64,000 nt of DNA from UBA2357 sp041916775 (GCA_041916775.1 JAYRYZ010000001.1:248001-312000), one strand, 5' to 3'. Counted from the stretch's first letter, positions 42,451 to 50,968 are shown. The notes: a model not told the origin generated them from the letters alone. Made by a program: numbers and translations.

Positions 42451-42942
42451 TCAGGTCTGACGCAGGCGCGCGAGCGCGAACTCGAGCGCGGCCATGTAGC
42501 CATGCGCACCGAGCCCGGAGATCACCCCTGCGGCACGATCGGAAAAGTACGAGTTGTGGCGGAAAGGCTCCCGCGCATGGATGTTGTCCAGATGGACCTC
42601 CACGAACGGAATACCGACTGCGACCAGCGCGTCGCGCAGCGCGATGCTGGTGTGAGTGTAGGCGGCCGGGTTGATGATGATGAAGCCGACCTCTTCAAGC
42701 GCTGCGGCCTGCACCCGGTCGATCAACTGACCCTCGTGGTTACTCTGGAAGGACTCGACGATGACACCGTCGGCCTTCGCCCGCGCCTCCATCGCGGCAT
42801 GGATGCCGGATAGCGTGACCGGCGGCATATCGGTGGGTGTGCCGAGGCCGAGGAGGTTGAGGCTGGGACCGTGAAGAACGAGCACCCGCGGTTGCGGCGG
42901 AGGTGGTGTTTCTGCGGTTTTGGAGCGTTTTGAGCGCGTCAT
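42451..42942 (-). CDS. aroQ: type II 3-dehydroquinate dehydratase-like protein with altered active loop
   Basis: A 163-residue member of the type II dehydroquinase fold: VLVLHGPSLNLLG, QSNHEGQLIDRVQ, INPAAYTHTSIALRDAL, EVHLDNIHAREPFRHNSY. The usual lid loop (Leu-Gly-x-Arg-Glu-Pro-x-x-Tyr-Gly), which supplies the catalytic Arg and Tyr, is replaced by LGLGTPTDMPPVTLSG, so both residues are missing. The His of the FRHNSY block and the Asn/His of the substrate pocket remain. Gene position before accB is the normal one for aroQ. It may be inactive or changed in function, or another residue takes over; a true enzyme may exist elsewhere in the genome. The shikimate-pathway role is therefore uncertain. 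Confidence 0.8.
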   Translation of the reverse strand: MTRSKRSKTAETPPPPQPRVLVLHGPSLNLLGLGTPTDMPPVTLSGIHAAMEARAKADGVIVESFQSNHEGQLIDRVQAAALEEVGFIIINPAAYTHTSIALRDALVAVGIPFVEVHLDNIHAREPFRHNSYFSDRAAGVISGLGAHGYMAALEFALARLRQT

Positions 42943-43029
42943 GGCAGCAAGTTTGCCGTAAATCGCTACATTTTGTCCAGCACGCGGGCGCTTCGCATGG
43001 CTGCGGATTGCGCCCGCGGGCGCCGTGAA

Positions 43030-43566
43030 TCAGAGCAGCGAGCGGATTTTGCGCTCAAGTTCCTCCTCGTTCAAGCTGCCCAGCTTGACGTCGCGGATCG
43101 TGCCGGCGCTGTCTACGAAGACGGTGAATGGCAGCGCCTGTGCCGAGTTGCCGAAGTGCTTCGCCATCTCGAGGACCTGCGGGCTCGCGATCAGCAGGGG
43201 GTAAGGAACCTGGTGCTCTGCGGCAAAACGCTGCACCGCTTCGATGCGGTCGATGCTGACGCCTACAAATTGCACCTTTTCAGGTGAAATGCGCTGGCTG
43301 ACCTTCACGAAGTCCGGGATCTCCTTGATGCATGGTGGGCACCAGGTCGCCCAGAAATTCACCACCAGGATGCGTCCGCGCCAGTCGGACAAGGTGCGGG
43401 ACTTGCCTTCCGAATCGGGGAGCGACAACGCCAGCAGTTGTGTGCCCGCATCGGCGGGGATCGCGGCTGTCGAAGGGGCGCGCAACGCATCGCTCGTTAC
43501 GTAGCCGGCTACGGCTGCCGCAATCGCAACGCTGATCACCAGCAAGGGTTTGAGGAGGCGCGTCAT
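43030..43566 (-). CDS. TlpA/ResA-like membrane-anchored thioredoxin
   Basis: A 178-residue protein with an N-terminal membrane anchor (LLVISVAIAAAVAGYV) and a periplasmic thioredoxin domain. NFWATWCPPCIKEIPDF has the active CxxC, and ALPFTVFVDSAGTI contains the cis-Pro. Likely reduces periplasmic disulfides, for example in cytochrome c maturation. Overlaps the upstream gene by 4 bp. Confidence 0.9.
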   Translation of the reverse strand: MTRLLKPLLVISVAIAAAVAGYVTSDALRAPSTAAIPADAGTQLLALSLPDSEGKSRTLSDWRGRILVVNFWATWCPPCIKEIPDFVKVSQRISPEKVQFVGVSIDRIEAVQRFAAEHQVPYPLLIASPQVLEMAKHFGNSAQALPFTVFVDSAGTIRDVKLGSLNEEELERKIRSLL

Positions 43567-44150
43567 CCTGCCGACTCCCGGTGGGCGCGCAGCAAAGCCT
43601 CAACCACCGGCAGGCGCGCGCGCTCGCCGAGCTTGCGGCCATTGCGCTCGGCATGGCTGTCGAAGAGCGAGAGCTTCACCGGTACGTCGTTCCAGTCGAA
43701 GGTCAGCACCGCCTCGGGCAGGCCGGGGGCGGGGCGGCGCGGCTCACGATGCTCGTATTCCATGCCCTTGCCGAGGAAAAAGATCTCGACCTCCTTGGTG
43801 CTCTCCGGATAGAGCTCCAGCTCGAGCTCGGAGTACGGGCCTGCCGTGCCGTCCAGTGCGCTGCCGATGAGATAGGGGCGGAAGTCGGCGAGCATGTGCA
43901 TGAGCTCGACCGCAGCGGAACGCATCTCGAAGAGGCGCTCGTCCTGTTCGTCGTCGCGATACAGGGCCTGCCAGGCGCGCAGCTCGGCTTCGATCTCGGT
44001 GTTGTTGGGTAGCGCATCGCCATCGGCAACACCCAGCTGGCGCGCGGCCTTGCGCTTGGCAAAGCCGAAATCTGTGACGCCGTCTTCCGCCATCATCCGT
44101 GCGGCGAGGGCTGCGACCTCGCGGCGCACATTGCCCGATCGGGTTGTCAT
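43563..44150 (-). CDS. hypothetical protein, degenerate nucleotidyltransferase-like
   Basis: A 195-residue cytoplasmic protein. Start at 44150 (MTTRSGN); an upstream ATG at 44216 crosses the promoter shared with the divergent mpl. The middle has RPYLIGSALDGTAGPYSEL followed by ELELYPES and VEIFFLGKGMEYEHREP. This recalls the minimal nucleotidyltransferase motif Gly-Ser-x10-Asp-x-Asp, but with Glu for the acids. Homologues with Asp in these places are, as I recall, found beside mpl or tlpA-like genes in betaproteobacteria. Function unknown. Confidence 0.6.
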   Translation of the reverse strand: MTTRSGNVRREVAALAARMMAEDGVTDFGFAKRKAARQLGVADGDALPNNTEIEAELRAWQALYRDDEQDERLFEMRSAAVELMHMLADFRPYLIGSALDGTAGPYSELELELYPESTKEVEIFFLGKGMEYEHREPRRPAPGLPEAVLTFDWNDVPVKLSLFDSHAERNGRKLGERARLPVVEALLRAHRESAG

Positions 44151-44237
44151 GGTGGCAAGTCCTGCGAGCTGTGAAGGTAGAATTCGCGCTATTTTACACG
44201 CCCCGGTTACGGGCACGATTCAGGCGCGGGAGTTTTC

Positions 44238-45593
44238 ATGCACATCCATATCCTCGGCATCTGCGGCACCTTCATGGGTGGCGTTGCCCTGCTTGCGCGC
44301 GCTGCCGGGCATAAGGTGACCGGTTGCGACGCAAACGTCTATCCGCCAATGAGCACGCAGCTCGAGGCGCAGGGGATCGGCCTGATCGAAGGCTACGACG
44401 CTGCGCAGGCCGACATCGCCGCGGATGTCTTCGTGGTGGGCAACGCGGTGTCGCGTGGCAACCCGCTGCTGGAGGCTGTTCTTGCGCGCGGCCTGCCGTA
44501 TGTGTCGGGCCCGCAGTGGCTGGCCGACCATGTGCTGCAGGGGCGCTGGGTGCTCGCGGTCGCGGGCACGCACGGCAAGACCACGACCACTTCCATGCTC
44601 GCCTGGCTGCTGGAAGATGCCGGGCTGAACCCCGGTTTCCTGGTGGGCGGCGTGCCGACCAACTTCGGCGTGTCGGCGCGGCTCACGGATGCGCCCTTCT
44701 TCGTCATCGAAGCGGACGAGTACGACACCGCGTTCTGCGACAAGCGCTCGAAATTCGTGCATTACCGGCCGCGCACCGTGATCCTCAACAACCTGGAGTT
44801 CGACCACGCCGATATCTTCGCCGACCTCGCCGCGATCGAGACCCAGTTCCACCACCTCGTGCGCACCATCCCCGGCAACGGCCGCATCATCGTGAATGCG
44901 CAGGAGGACAGCCTGCGGCGCGTGCTTGCGCGAGGTTGCTGGTCGGAGTGCGAGGGGTTCAACACCCCCCGGGAGCAGCCGGGCTGGCGCGCCGAGGCGA
45001 ACCAGGACGGCACGTCGGCGCGCATCCTGCTCGACGATGTGACCCTTGGTGATGTCTCACTGGCGATGGGTGGTAGCCACAATCTCTCGAATGCGCTCGC
45101 GGCTATCGCCGCGGCCCGCCACGTCGGTGTGCCGCCGGCGCGGGCGCTGGAAGGGCTGGCGCGCTTTGCGGGGATCAAGCGGCGCATGGAGGTGCGTGGG
45201 GTGGTGCGCGGGATCACCGTGTATGACGACTTCGCCCATCACCCGACCGCCATCGCGCTCACACTTGCGGGGCTGCGCCGCCTTCGGCCCCAGGGGCGGA
45301 TCCTCGCGGTGCTGGAGCCGCGTTCGAACACGATGAAGCTCGGGGTGATGAAGTCGCGCCTGCCCGAGAGCCTCGCCGACGCGGACTCGGTGTATTGTTA
45401 TGCGCGAGACTTGGGATGGAATGCGGCGGAGGTGCTGGAACCCTTGGGTGGCCGTGCCCGCGTGCATGAAGACCTCGACGCGCTGGTGGCGGACGTCGCA
45501 GCCGAGGCACGTACCGGCGATCACATTCTGGTGATGAGCAACGGTGGCTTTGGTGGAGTGCACCAGCGCCTGCTGCAGGCGCTGGGTTCGTAG
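44238..45593 (+). CDS. mpl: UDP-N-acetylmuramate:L-Ala-gamma-D-Glu-meso-DAP ligase
   Basis: A 451-residue Mur ligase. HIHILGICGTFMGGVALLARAAG opens it, VAGTHGKTTTTSMLAWLL is the ATP loop, EADEYDTAFCDKRSKF and LNNLEFDHADIF are Mpl-specific blocks. It reattaches recycled murein tripeptide to UDP-MurNAc in the cytoplasm. Divergent from the nucleotidyltransferase-like gene; the 87-bp gap contains TAGAAT and TATTTT AT-rich hexamers that could serve either direction. Monocistronic. Confidence 0.95.
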   Translation: MHIHILGICGTFMGGVALLARAAGHKVTGCDANVYPPMSTQLEAQGIGLIEGYDAAQADIAADVFVVGNAVSRGNPLLEAVLARGLPYVSGPQWLADHVLQGRWVLAVAGTHGKTTTTSMLAWLLEDAGLNPGFLVGGVPTNFGVSARLTDAPFFVIEADEYDTAFCDKRSKFVHYRPRTVILNNLEFDHADIFADLAAIETQFHHLVRTIPGNGRIIVNAQEDSLRRVLARGCWSECEGFNTPREQPGWRAEANQDGTSARILLDDVTLGDVSLAMGGSHNLSNALAAIAAARHVGVPPARALEGLARFAGIKRRMEVRGVVRGITVYDDFAHHPTAIALTLAGLRRLRPQGRILAVLEPRSNTMKLGVMKSRLPESLADADSVYCYARDLGWNAAEVLEPLGGRARVHEDLDALVADVAAEARTGDHILVMSNGGFGGVHQRLLQALGS

Positions 45594-45665
45594 GGCACTG
45601 GCTGACCTGACGGACCGCGGGCCGCTCCGCGCCCTTTGGCTACAGGCTCGAGTGGTGTGCGGTCG

Positions 45666-46325
45666 TCAGGAGGCGTCGCCTTTTTCCTTGGGTTGACGGT
45701 CGAGGCGCAGCGCCTCCTCATCGGTGACGTACTCGAACACCCGCACCACCTTCTGTACGCCGGCGGTGGTACGCGCGGTCTGGGTGGTGCTGTCGGCCTC
45801 GGTGCGTGTGACGATTCCGAGCAGAAACACCGTTCCCGCCTCGGTCACGACCTTGACATGCTGCGAGCCGGCGAGTTGGTGATCCACGAAACGCGCGCGT
45901 ACTTTGGAGGTGATCAGCGCGTCGTTGCTGCGCGAGCTCAGGGTGCTGACCGGGCCAATGACGAGCTCATTGATGACCCCCTTCACGTTCTCCACGCCGG
46001 ATGCGATGCGCCCGGCCTGCGCCTTCATCGCCTCGTTCGCAACCTGTCCGGTGAGCAACACGTTGCGGTTGTATGAGGTGACGCTCACATTCGCGTTGTC
46101 TCCGAGTTGCTCGCGCAGCCGGGCGCGGGTGCGCCACTCGATGCCCTCGTCCTCGACATAGGCGCCCGAGGTGCGGCGATCGACTGCCATCATCGTGGCG
46201 GCGGTGGCGCCACCCGCCACGAGCGGGAAGCAACCTTGGAGGGAAGGCAGGATGCAGGCGGCAGCGAGCCCTGTGAGCAAGGTTCGGCGCTTGGCGTGGA
46301 TCGGGGTTGAGTTCGTTGCGTTCAT
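45666..46325 (-). CDS. BON-domain outer-membrane lipoprotein (DolP/YraP-like)
   Basis: A 219-residue lipoprotein. A signal peptide ends in the lipobox LQGC, and two BON domains follow (GIEWRTRARLREQLGD... VLLTGQVANEA and ALITSKVRARFVD... VFLLGIVTRTEAD). E. coli DolP (YraP) of the same architecture sits at division sites and supports outer-membrane integrity. The ATG at 46325 overlaps the stop of the SIS gene (ATGA), matching the diaA-yraP order of E. coli. Confidence 0.9.
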   Translation of the reverse strand: MNATNSTPIHAKRRTLLTGLAAACILPSLQGCFPLVAGGATAATMMAVDRRTSGAYVEDEGIEWRTRARLREQLGDNANVSVTSYNRNVLLTGQVANEAMKAQAGRIASGVENVKGVINELVIGPVSTLSSRSNDALITSKVRARFVDHQLAGSQHVKVVTEAGTVFLLGIVTRTEADSTTQTARTTAGVQKVVRVFEYVTDEEALRLDRQPKEKGDAS

Positions 46326-46891
46326 TGGTCTTCCACTCCCAGAAATAAACAATCGATACCGTCGCAAAGGCAATGCAGAACCAGGCGCTGCACTTCCTGA
46401 ATCCTTGCGCGGCGTTCGGTGGGCACGCCGATGTGGATGTCGAGCGGTGCGAGCTGCGGTTCGAGCGCATGGCCTGCGCCGCCCGTCAAGGCCACCACGC
46501 GCATGTCGCGCTCCTGCGCCGCCTCGATCGCGTCGAGCAATGCCCTAGAAGGCTCTTCGTTCGTGATCAGCAGCAGAACGTCGCCTGGATGACCCAGTGC
46601 GCGCAGCGCCTGCACCGCCGCATCCGCGCCCTGCGGCCAGGGGCCCGGCAGGGCCACGGCCGGCAGCGGCGGTCGGTCCATCTCGAAGCGGCCAGCGAGC
46701 AGTGCGGCGAACTGGCTCGCATCGGCCGCGGCGCTCCCGTCTCCGATCACGAGGATCTTCCCGTTGTTGAACAGGCTGTCGGTCAGAAGCTCGATGGCGC
46801 CGGCGACTGGCGCAGCGAGCTTCTCCAGCGAAGCAAGAGTGGCCTGGGAACATTCCTCGAAGTTCTGCGCGGTGCGCTGAATCAAGTCCAT
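46322..46891 (-). CDS. diaA: SIS-domain protein, DiaA-like
   Basis: A 189-residue SIS-fold protein: ILVIGDGSAAADASQFAALLAGRFEMDRPPLP matches the DiaA/GmhA phosphosugar-binding loop, with later LLITNEEPSRALLDAIE and VVALTGGAGHAL. Its position between yraN and the BON lipoprotein is that of E. coli diaA, the DnaA-binding initiation factor; a phosphoheptose isomerase is the alternative. The start at 46891 gives MDLIQRTAQNF. The lpoA gene found in this neighbourhood in E. coli is not here. Confidence 0.82.
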   Translation of the reverse strand: MDLIQRTAQNFEECSQATLASLEKLAAPVAGAIELLTDSLFNNGKILVIGDGSAAADASQFAALLAGRFEMDRPPLPAVALPGPWPQGADAAVQALRALGHPGDVLLLITNEEPSRALLDAIEAAQERDMRVVALTGGAGHALEPQLAPLDIHIGVPTERRARIQEVQRLVLHCLCDGIDCLFLGVEDQ

Positions 46892-47025
46892 GGGTTCGTC
46901 GCTTTCAGTGGGCGCAGGGTGGGCGGACGTGGATTCTAACAGTCCGTCCGCGTCTGGCTGGCGTGGCTGCGACGCACGAAGTATGGCGCGCCGCAGCGGG
47001 AAATGCGTGTCGCGATTACACCGTT

Positions 47026-47445
47026 TTACGATTCGGGTGCATCGAAGGCTCCGGGAATCCACGTGATCGCGGTCATGTCGAGCCGGCTCAGCAGCAGCGC
47101 ATCGAAACGACACGCCCGACCGGCGTGAGCCCGCCCCGCGTTCGCCAGCCACCAGCGTGCCGCGATGATGAGGCGTTTCTGTTTCCGCGTCGTGATGCTC
47201 TGCGCGGCCCCGCCGAAGCGGCCGTTGCCGCGCAGTCGGACTTCCACGAACACCAGTACGTCGTGCGCAAGACACACCAGATCGACCTCGCCACCGCGGC
47301 AGCGCACGTTGCGCGCGATGGTACGTACGCCGTGCTCTTCGAGAAACGTCTCTGCCAGCCGCTCCGCCTGCGCGCCGCGTGCTTGCGCTGGCGTGGGCGG
47401 GCGGTGGACAATCCCCGGCTGACCCTCTTTGCGTGTTGCCGCCAT
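47026..47445 (-). CDS. yraN: YraN family (UPF0102) nuclease-like protein
   Basis: A 139-residue protein of UPF0102. RGAQAERLAETFLEEHGVRTI, RCRGGEVDLVCLAHDVLVFVEVRLR and FGGAAQSITTRKQKRL are the family blocks, with a Holliday-junction-resolvase-like acidic core (Glu-x-Asp, Glu-x-Arg). Function unclear. Its start codon overlaps that of the divergent rsmI within a CATG palindrome (47443-47446), so an RBS for each gene would lie inside the other. Confidence 0.87.
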   Translation of the reverse strand: MAATRKEGQPGIVHRPPTPAQARGAQAERLAETFLEEHGVRTIARNVRCRGGEVDLVCLAHDVLVFVEVRLRGNGRFGGAAQSITTRKQKRLIIAARWWLANAGRAHAGRACRFDALLLSRLDMTAITWIPGAFDAPES

Positions 47446-48304
47446 GTCCGAAAGCACCAGTTCCTTGCTGAATATGCCGGCATTGTATGTCGTTGCCACG
47501 CCGCTGGGAAACCTCGGGGACATCACCCTGCGTGCGCTGGACGTGCTGAAGAAGGTGGACGTGATCGCGGCCGAGGACACCCGCCACAGTCAGCGTCTGC
47601 TCGATGCATACGGAATCCGCTGTCGCCTCGTCGCCGCGCATGAGCACAACGAGCAGGCTGCAGCGGACGGGTTGATCGGCCTGCTCCAGGGGGGGGGCTC
47701 GGTTGCGCTGATCACCGACGCGGGCACGCCCGCGATCTCCGACCCCGGTGCGCGCATCGTCGCGCGGGTGCGCGCAGCGGGCTTGCCGGTCGTGCCGGTG
47801 CCGGGGCCCTGTGCAGCGGTGGCGGCGCTGTCGGTGGCGGGGTTCGAGGCGGGCGGGTTTCTGTTCGTCGGTTTCCTGCCGGTGAAGTCGGCCGCACGGC
47901 GCACGGCGCTTGCGGAACTGCGTTCCCAGTCGGCGGCGCTGGTGTTCTACGAGTCTCCGCATCGCATCCTCGAGTGCGTGGACGACCTCGTCGCGGTGCT
48001 GGAGCCCGAGCGCACGCTGGTGGTGGCGCGCGAACTCACTAAGCGCTTCGAGCAGGTCGCGAGCCTGCGTCTCGACGAGGCGCCCGCCTGGTTTGCGGCA
48101 GATGGCGACCGGACCCGCGGCGAGTTCGTGCTGCTGGTATCCGGTGCGCCACCTCGGGAAGGACCGGACGCGGAGGCGGAGCGGGTGCTGCGCCTGCTGC
48201 TCGCGGAGATGCCCTTGAAGGGCGCAGCCAGGCTCGCGTCCGAGATCACCGGTGTGTCGCGCAATGCGCTCTACGCACTGGGGTTGGCGCTCAAGGGGGA
48301 TTGA
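47444..48304 (+). CDS. rsmI: 16S rRNA (cytidine1402-2'-O)-methyltransferase
   Basis: A 286-residue SAM methyltransferase of the tetrapyrrole-methylase fold. LYVVATPLGNLGDITLRAL, DVIAAEDTRHSQRLLDAYGI, VALITDAGTPAISDPGARIV and VPVPGPCAAVAALSVAG are strongly conserved. Methylates C1402 of 16S rRNA. The ATG at 47444 is used; 47474 is a later alternative that would avoid overlap with yraN. rsmI and yraN are neighbours in many proteobacteria, here head to head. Confidence 0.93.
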   Translation: MSESTSSLLNMPALYVVATPLGNLGDITLRALDVLKKVDVIAAEDTRHSQRLLDAYGIRCRLVAAHEHNEQAAADGLIGLLQGGGSVALITDAGTPAISDPGARIVARVRAAGLPVVPVPGPCAAVAALSVAGFEAGGFLFVGFLPVKSAARRTALAELRSQSAALVFYESPHRILECVDDLVAVLEPERTLVVARELTKRFEQVASLRLDEAPAWFAADGDRTRGEFVLLVSGAPPREGPDAEAERVLRLLLAEMPLKGAARLASEITGVSRNALYALGLALKGD

Positions 48305-48326
48305 GGCGGTGCCCTGCAAGCGGCGC

Positions 48327-48332
48327 TATACT
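48327..48332 (+). promoter_or_regulatory. -10 box candidate ahead of pyrC
   Basis: TATACT stands 31 bp before the pyrC ATG, with no good -35 at 17 bp; TTGAGG at 48301-48306 is 20 bp away. Weak but the only promoter-like element in the 59-bp gap after rsmI. Confidence 0.35.
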
Positions 48333-48363
48333 TGAGCCAGTTCATCCTTGAAGCGCCCTGAGC

Positions 48364-49398
48364 ATGCAGACGATTTCCCTGATCCGGCCCGACGACTGGC
48401 ATCTCCATGTGCGCGACGGCGCAGCCCTCGCGACCGTGGTGCCGCATACTGCCAGGCGCTTCGGCCGTGCGCTGATCATGCCCAACCTCAGGCCGCCGGT
48501 CACGACGGCTGCCGCAGCGCTTGCTTACCGTGAGCGCATCCTCGCTGCGGTGCCGGTGGATTGCAGCTTCGATCCGCTGATGTCGCTCTACCTCACCGAC
48601 AACATGCTGCCGGACGAGGTGGACCGCGCGGTGGGGAGCGGCCATGTCGTCGCGGCCAAGCTCTACCCCGCCGGCGCGACCACGAACTCGGATGCCGGGG
48701 TCACCGCGGTCGAGAAGATCTACCCGGTGCTCGAGCGCATGCAGGCACGCGGGCTGGTTCTGTGTGTGCATGGCGAGGTCACTGGTGGAGACGTCGACAT
48801 CTTCGATCGCGAAAAGATGTTCATCGACACGGTGCTCACACCCTTGACTGCACGCTTTCCGGACCTGCGCATCGTGTTCGAGCACATCACGACCGCCGAT
48901 GCAGCGGATTTCGTGCTCGCGTCCGGACCGAACATCGCCGCGACGATCACCGCGCACCACCTTCTCTACAACCGCAACGCGATCTTCACTGGCGGCATCA
49001 GGCCACACTATTACTGCCTGCCGGTGTTGAAGCGCGAGACTCACCGCAAGGCCCTGGTCGCGGCGGCGACATCCGGAAGCGGCAAGTTCTTCCTCGGCAC
49101 CGACTCCGCGCCGCATGCCCGCGACACTAAGGAGAACGCCTGTGGCTGCGCGGGTTGCTATACCGCGCACGCCGGCATCGAGCTGTATGCCGAAGCCTTC
49201 GAGATGGCCGGCGCGCTGGACCGACTTGAAGCCTTTGCCAGCCTTAACGGCCCTGCGTTCTATCGGTTGGCGCCGAATGCCGACCGGATTACCTTGCTGC
49301 GCAATGCCTGGGAGGTTCCGGCCGCCTATGACTATCTCGAGGGCGAGTCGCTCGTGCCCCTGCGTGCGGGCGAGGCCCTCTCCTGGCAACTGGCCTGA
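48364..49398 (+). CDS. pyrC: dihydroorotase
   Basis: A 344-residue zinc amidohydrolase. His13-x-His15 in DDWHLHVRDG binds metal, the carboxylated Lys lies in VVAAKLYPAGATTNS, further ligands in CVHGEV and FEHITTADAA, and the catalytic Asp in LGTDSAPHARD. Interconverts carbamoyl aspartate and dihydroorotate in pyrimidine synthesis. It is the short E. coli-type class. A small lipoprotein gene follows after 11 bp. Confidence 0.96.
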   Translation: MQTISLIRPDDWHLHVRDGAALATVVPHTARRFGRALIMPNLRPPVTTAAAALAYRERILAAVPVDCSFDPLMSLYLTDNMLPDEVDRAVGSGHVVAAKLYPAGATTNSDAGVTAVEKIYPVLERMQARGLVLCVHGEVTGGDVDIFDREKMFIDTVLTPLTARFPDLRIVFEHITTADAADFVLASGPNIAATITAHHLLYNRNAIFTGGIRPHYYCLPVLKRETHRKALVAAATSGSGKFFLGTDSAPHARDTKENACGCAGCYTAHAGIELYAEAFEMAGALDRLEAFASLNGPAFYRLAPNADRITLLRNAWEVPAAYDYLEGESLVPLRAGEALSWQLA

Positions 49399-49409
49399 AG
49401 GAGGTTGCG

Positions 49410-49826
49410 ATGAAGGCAAACCGCGCGCTTCGGTTGGCGGTCATGTTCACACTGGCGCCGGTGCTGGTGGCGTGCGAGAACAGTGCCACCGCATTCATGG
49501 TGGATACCAACCAGCACGCGGTTGTCCTCGCGCGTGAACAGCCCTACTTCTGGAGCGACGAGGTCGAGCAGTACGTGGTCGTATCGCGGTTGCCGCATTG
49601 CCAGCGCAAGGTGCGCATCCATCCCGGCTCGGTGAACATGGCCGAGATGGAGGTCTACGAGGCGGGTGACCGATTGTGGGCTTTGCGCCAGGGGCAGCGC
49701 TGGTATCTGGCGAGTACCGAAGTCTGTCAGGTGCAGGACTGGAATAGCCCCGGTGGCCAGGGGGCACTGGTCGGCAGTTTCCGCATGCAAGACGGGGTGC
49801 CGACATTCGTTGCGGTGCAGCAGTAA
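49410..49826 (+). CDS. small putative lipoprotein
   Basis: A 138-residue protein with a lipobox-type signal (LAVMFTLAPVLVAC) and a mature part with two further cysteines (LPHCQRKV, TEVCQVQDW). A strong GAAGGAGG ribosome binding site overlaps the pyrC stop, so it is co-expressed with pyrC. I do not recognise the family. The gene ends 20 bp before the rnpB promoter's -10 region. Confidence 0.75.
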   Translation: MKANRALRLAVMFTLAPVLVACENSATAFMVDTNQHAVVLAREQPYFWSDEVEQYVVVSRLPHCQRKVRIHPGSVNMAEMEVYEAGDRLWALRQGQRWYLASTEVCQVQDWNSPGGQGALVGSFRMQDGVPTFVAVQQ

Positions 49827-49834
49827 GGCGCAGG

Positions 49835-49840
49835 TATAAT
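49835..49840 (+). promoter_or_regulatory. rnpB -10 box
   Basis: A perfect TATAAT lies 7 bp upstream of the inferred 5' end of the RNase P RNA; a TTGCGG at 49810-49815 may be the -35 at a rather long 19-bp spacing. Confidence 0.6.
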
Positions 49841-49846
49841 CCGGGC

Positions 49847-50234
49847 GGGAAGTTCGTCAGGCAATCGCTGCGCAGTCTTTGTGCGTGGAGGAAAGTCCGG
49901 GCCCCGCAGGGCAGGATGCCGGCTAACGGCCGGGCGCCGTGAGGCGACGGAAAGTGCAACAGAAAGCAAACCGCCGATGGCCGCCGCAAGGCGGATCAGG
50001 TAAGGGTGAAACGGTGGGGTAAGAGCCCACCGCGGGTCTGGTAACAGCACCTGGCACGGCAAACCCCATCCGGGGCAAGGCCAAATAGGGGGGCAATGGC
50101 GTGGCCCGCGTTGCTCCCGGGTAGGCTGCTTGAGCGCCGTGGTAACACGGCGCCCAGAGGAATGATTGCCCGGCGCCTATGGCCGTAAGGCCGTTGGCGC
50201 TCGACAGAACCCGGCTTATCGGCGAACTTCCCCA
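49847..50234 (+). ncRNA. rnpB: RNase P RNA, bacterial class A
   Basis: About 388 nt. The outer P1 stem forms between GGGAAGTTCG at the 5' end and CGAACTTCCC at 50223-50232. Conserved core pieces are in order: CAGGCAATCGCTGC, GGAGGAAAGTCCGGGC, GGGTGAAACGGTGGGGTAAGAGCCCACCG, AGAGGAATGATTGCC and ACAGAACCCGGCTTATCG. It is the catalytic RNA for tRNA 5' maturation. Exact ends are set from the P1 stem, so they may be off by a few bases. Confidence 0.95.
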
Positions 50235-50430
50235 ATTCTTCAGTTTCGGCAGCGCTTTCCGAGCGCTGTGCCACCTCGCTCCACTTTCCCCCACTTGGCG
50301 GGGATTTTCCTCGCTCCTCACGCTGCGCGACATCAATTCGCGCTATCTGCATTGATTTTTCAGGCTTTATTCATTTTCGCCAGTTTGCGATAAGTCATTG
50401 TGTCACAACGAAAAACCCTGGTTTGTCGGC

Positions 50431-50459
50431 TTGACCGGTGAGGGGCTTTGCACTAGAGT
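50431..50459 (+). promoter_or_regulatory. dcw cluster promoter (Pmra)
   Basis: TTGACC (50431-50436) and TAGAGT (50454-50459) are separated by exactly 17 bp, a good sigma-70 promoter. Transcription would begin near 50466, inside the MraZ repeat array, giving a leader of about 60 nt before mraZ. It likely drives the whole overlapping cluster. Confidence 0.65.
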
Positions 50460-50492
50460 GGGAATAAGTGGATAAAAGTGGGTGAAAGTGTC
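50458..50492. promoter_or_regulatory. MraZ binding repeats
   Basis: Three 10-bp direct repeats (GTGGGAATAA, GTGGATAAAA, GTGGGTGAAA) followed by a fourth partial GTG unit. The GTGG(G) core recurring every 10 bp is the known MraZ recognition pattern upstream of mraZ. It overlaps the promoter's -10 and the likely transcription start, consistent with autorepression by MraZ. Confidence 0.75.
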
Positions 50493-50528
50493 GTTCAGGC
50501 GCTTCGCCGGGTCGAATCAGGGGGGTCC

Positions 50529-50968
50529 ATGTTCCAGGGGGCTGCTGCGCTCAGTCTTGATGCCAAGGGTCGCATTGCGATTCCTGCGCGGCATCGGGAT
50601 GCGCTCGTCCCTGACGGGGCGCCGCTGGTGATCACCGCTCATCCACACCGGTGTCTGCTTGTGTATCCGCAGGCTGCCTGGGCGCCGATCAGCGAAGAGA
50701 TCGGGCGCATGCCGGGGCTGGATCAGCGCACCGCGACCCTGAAGCGTCTGCTCATCGGTTTTGCGCAGGTCGAGGAACTCGATTCGGCCGGCAGGGTGCT
50801 GGTGGCGCCATCGCTACGGCAATGGGCGAGTCTCGACAAGCAGCTTTGGCTGGTGGGGCAGGGGTCACATTTCGAGCTCTGGTCGGATGCCGGCTGGACG
50901 AAGCAGCAGGAAGCCATGCTGGCCCTGGATGGCGAGACGCTGCCTGCCGGTTTCGAGAGCCTCTCGCT

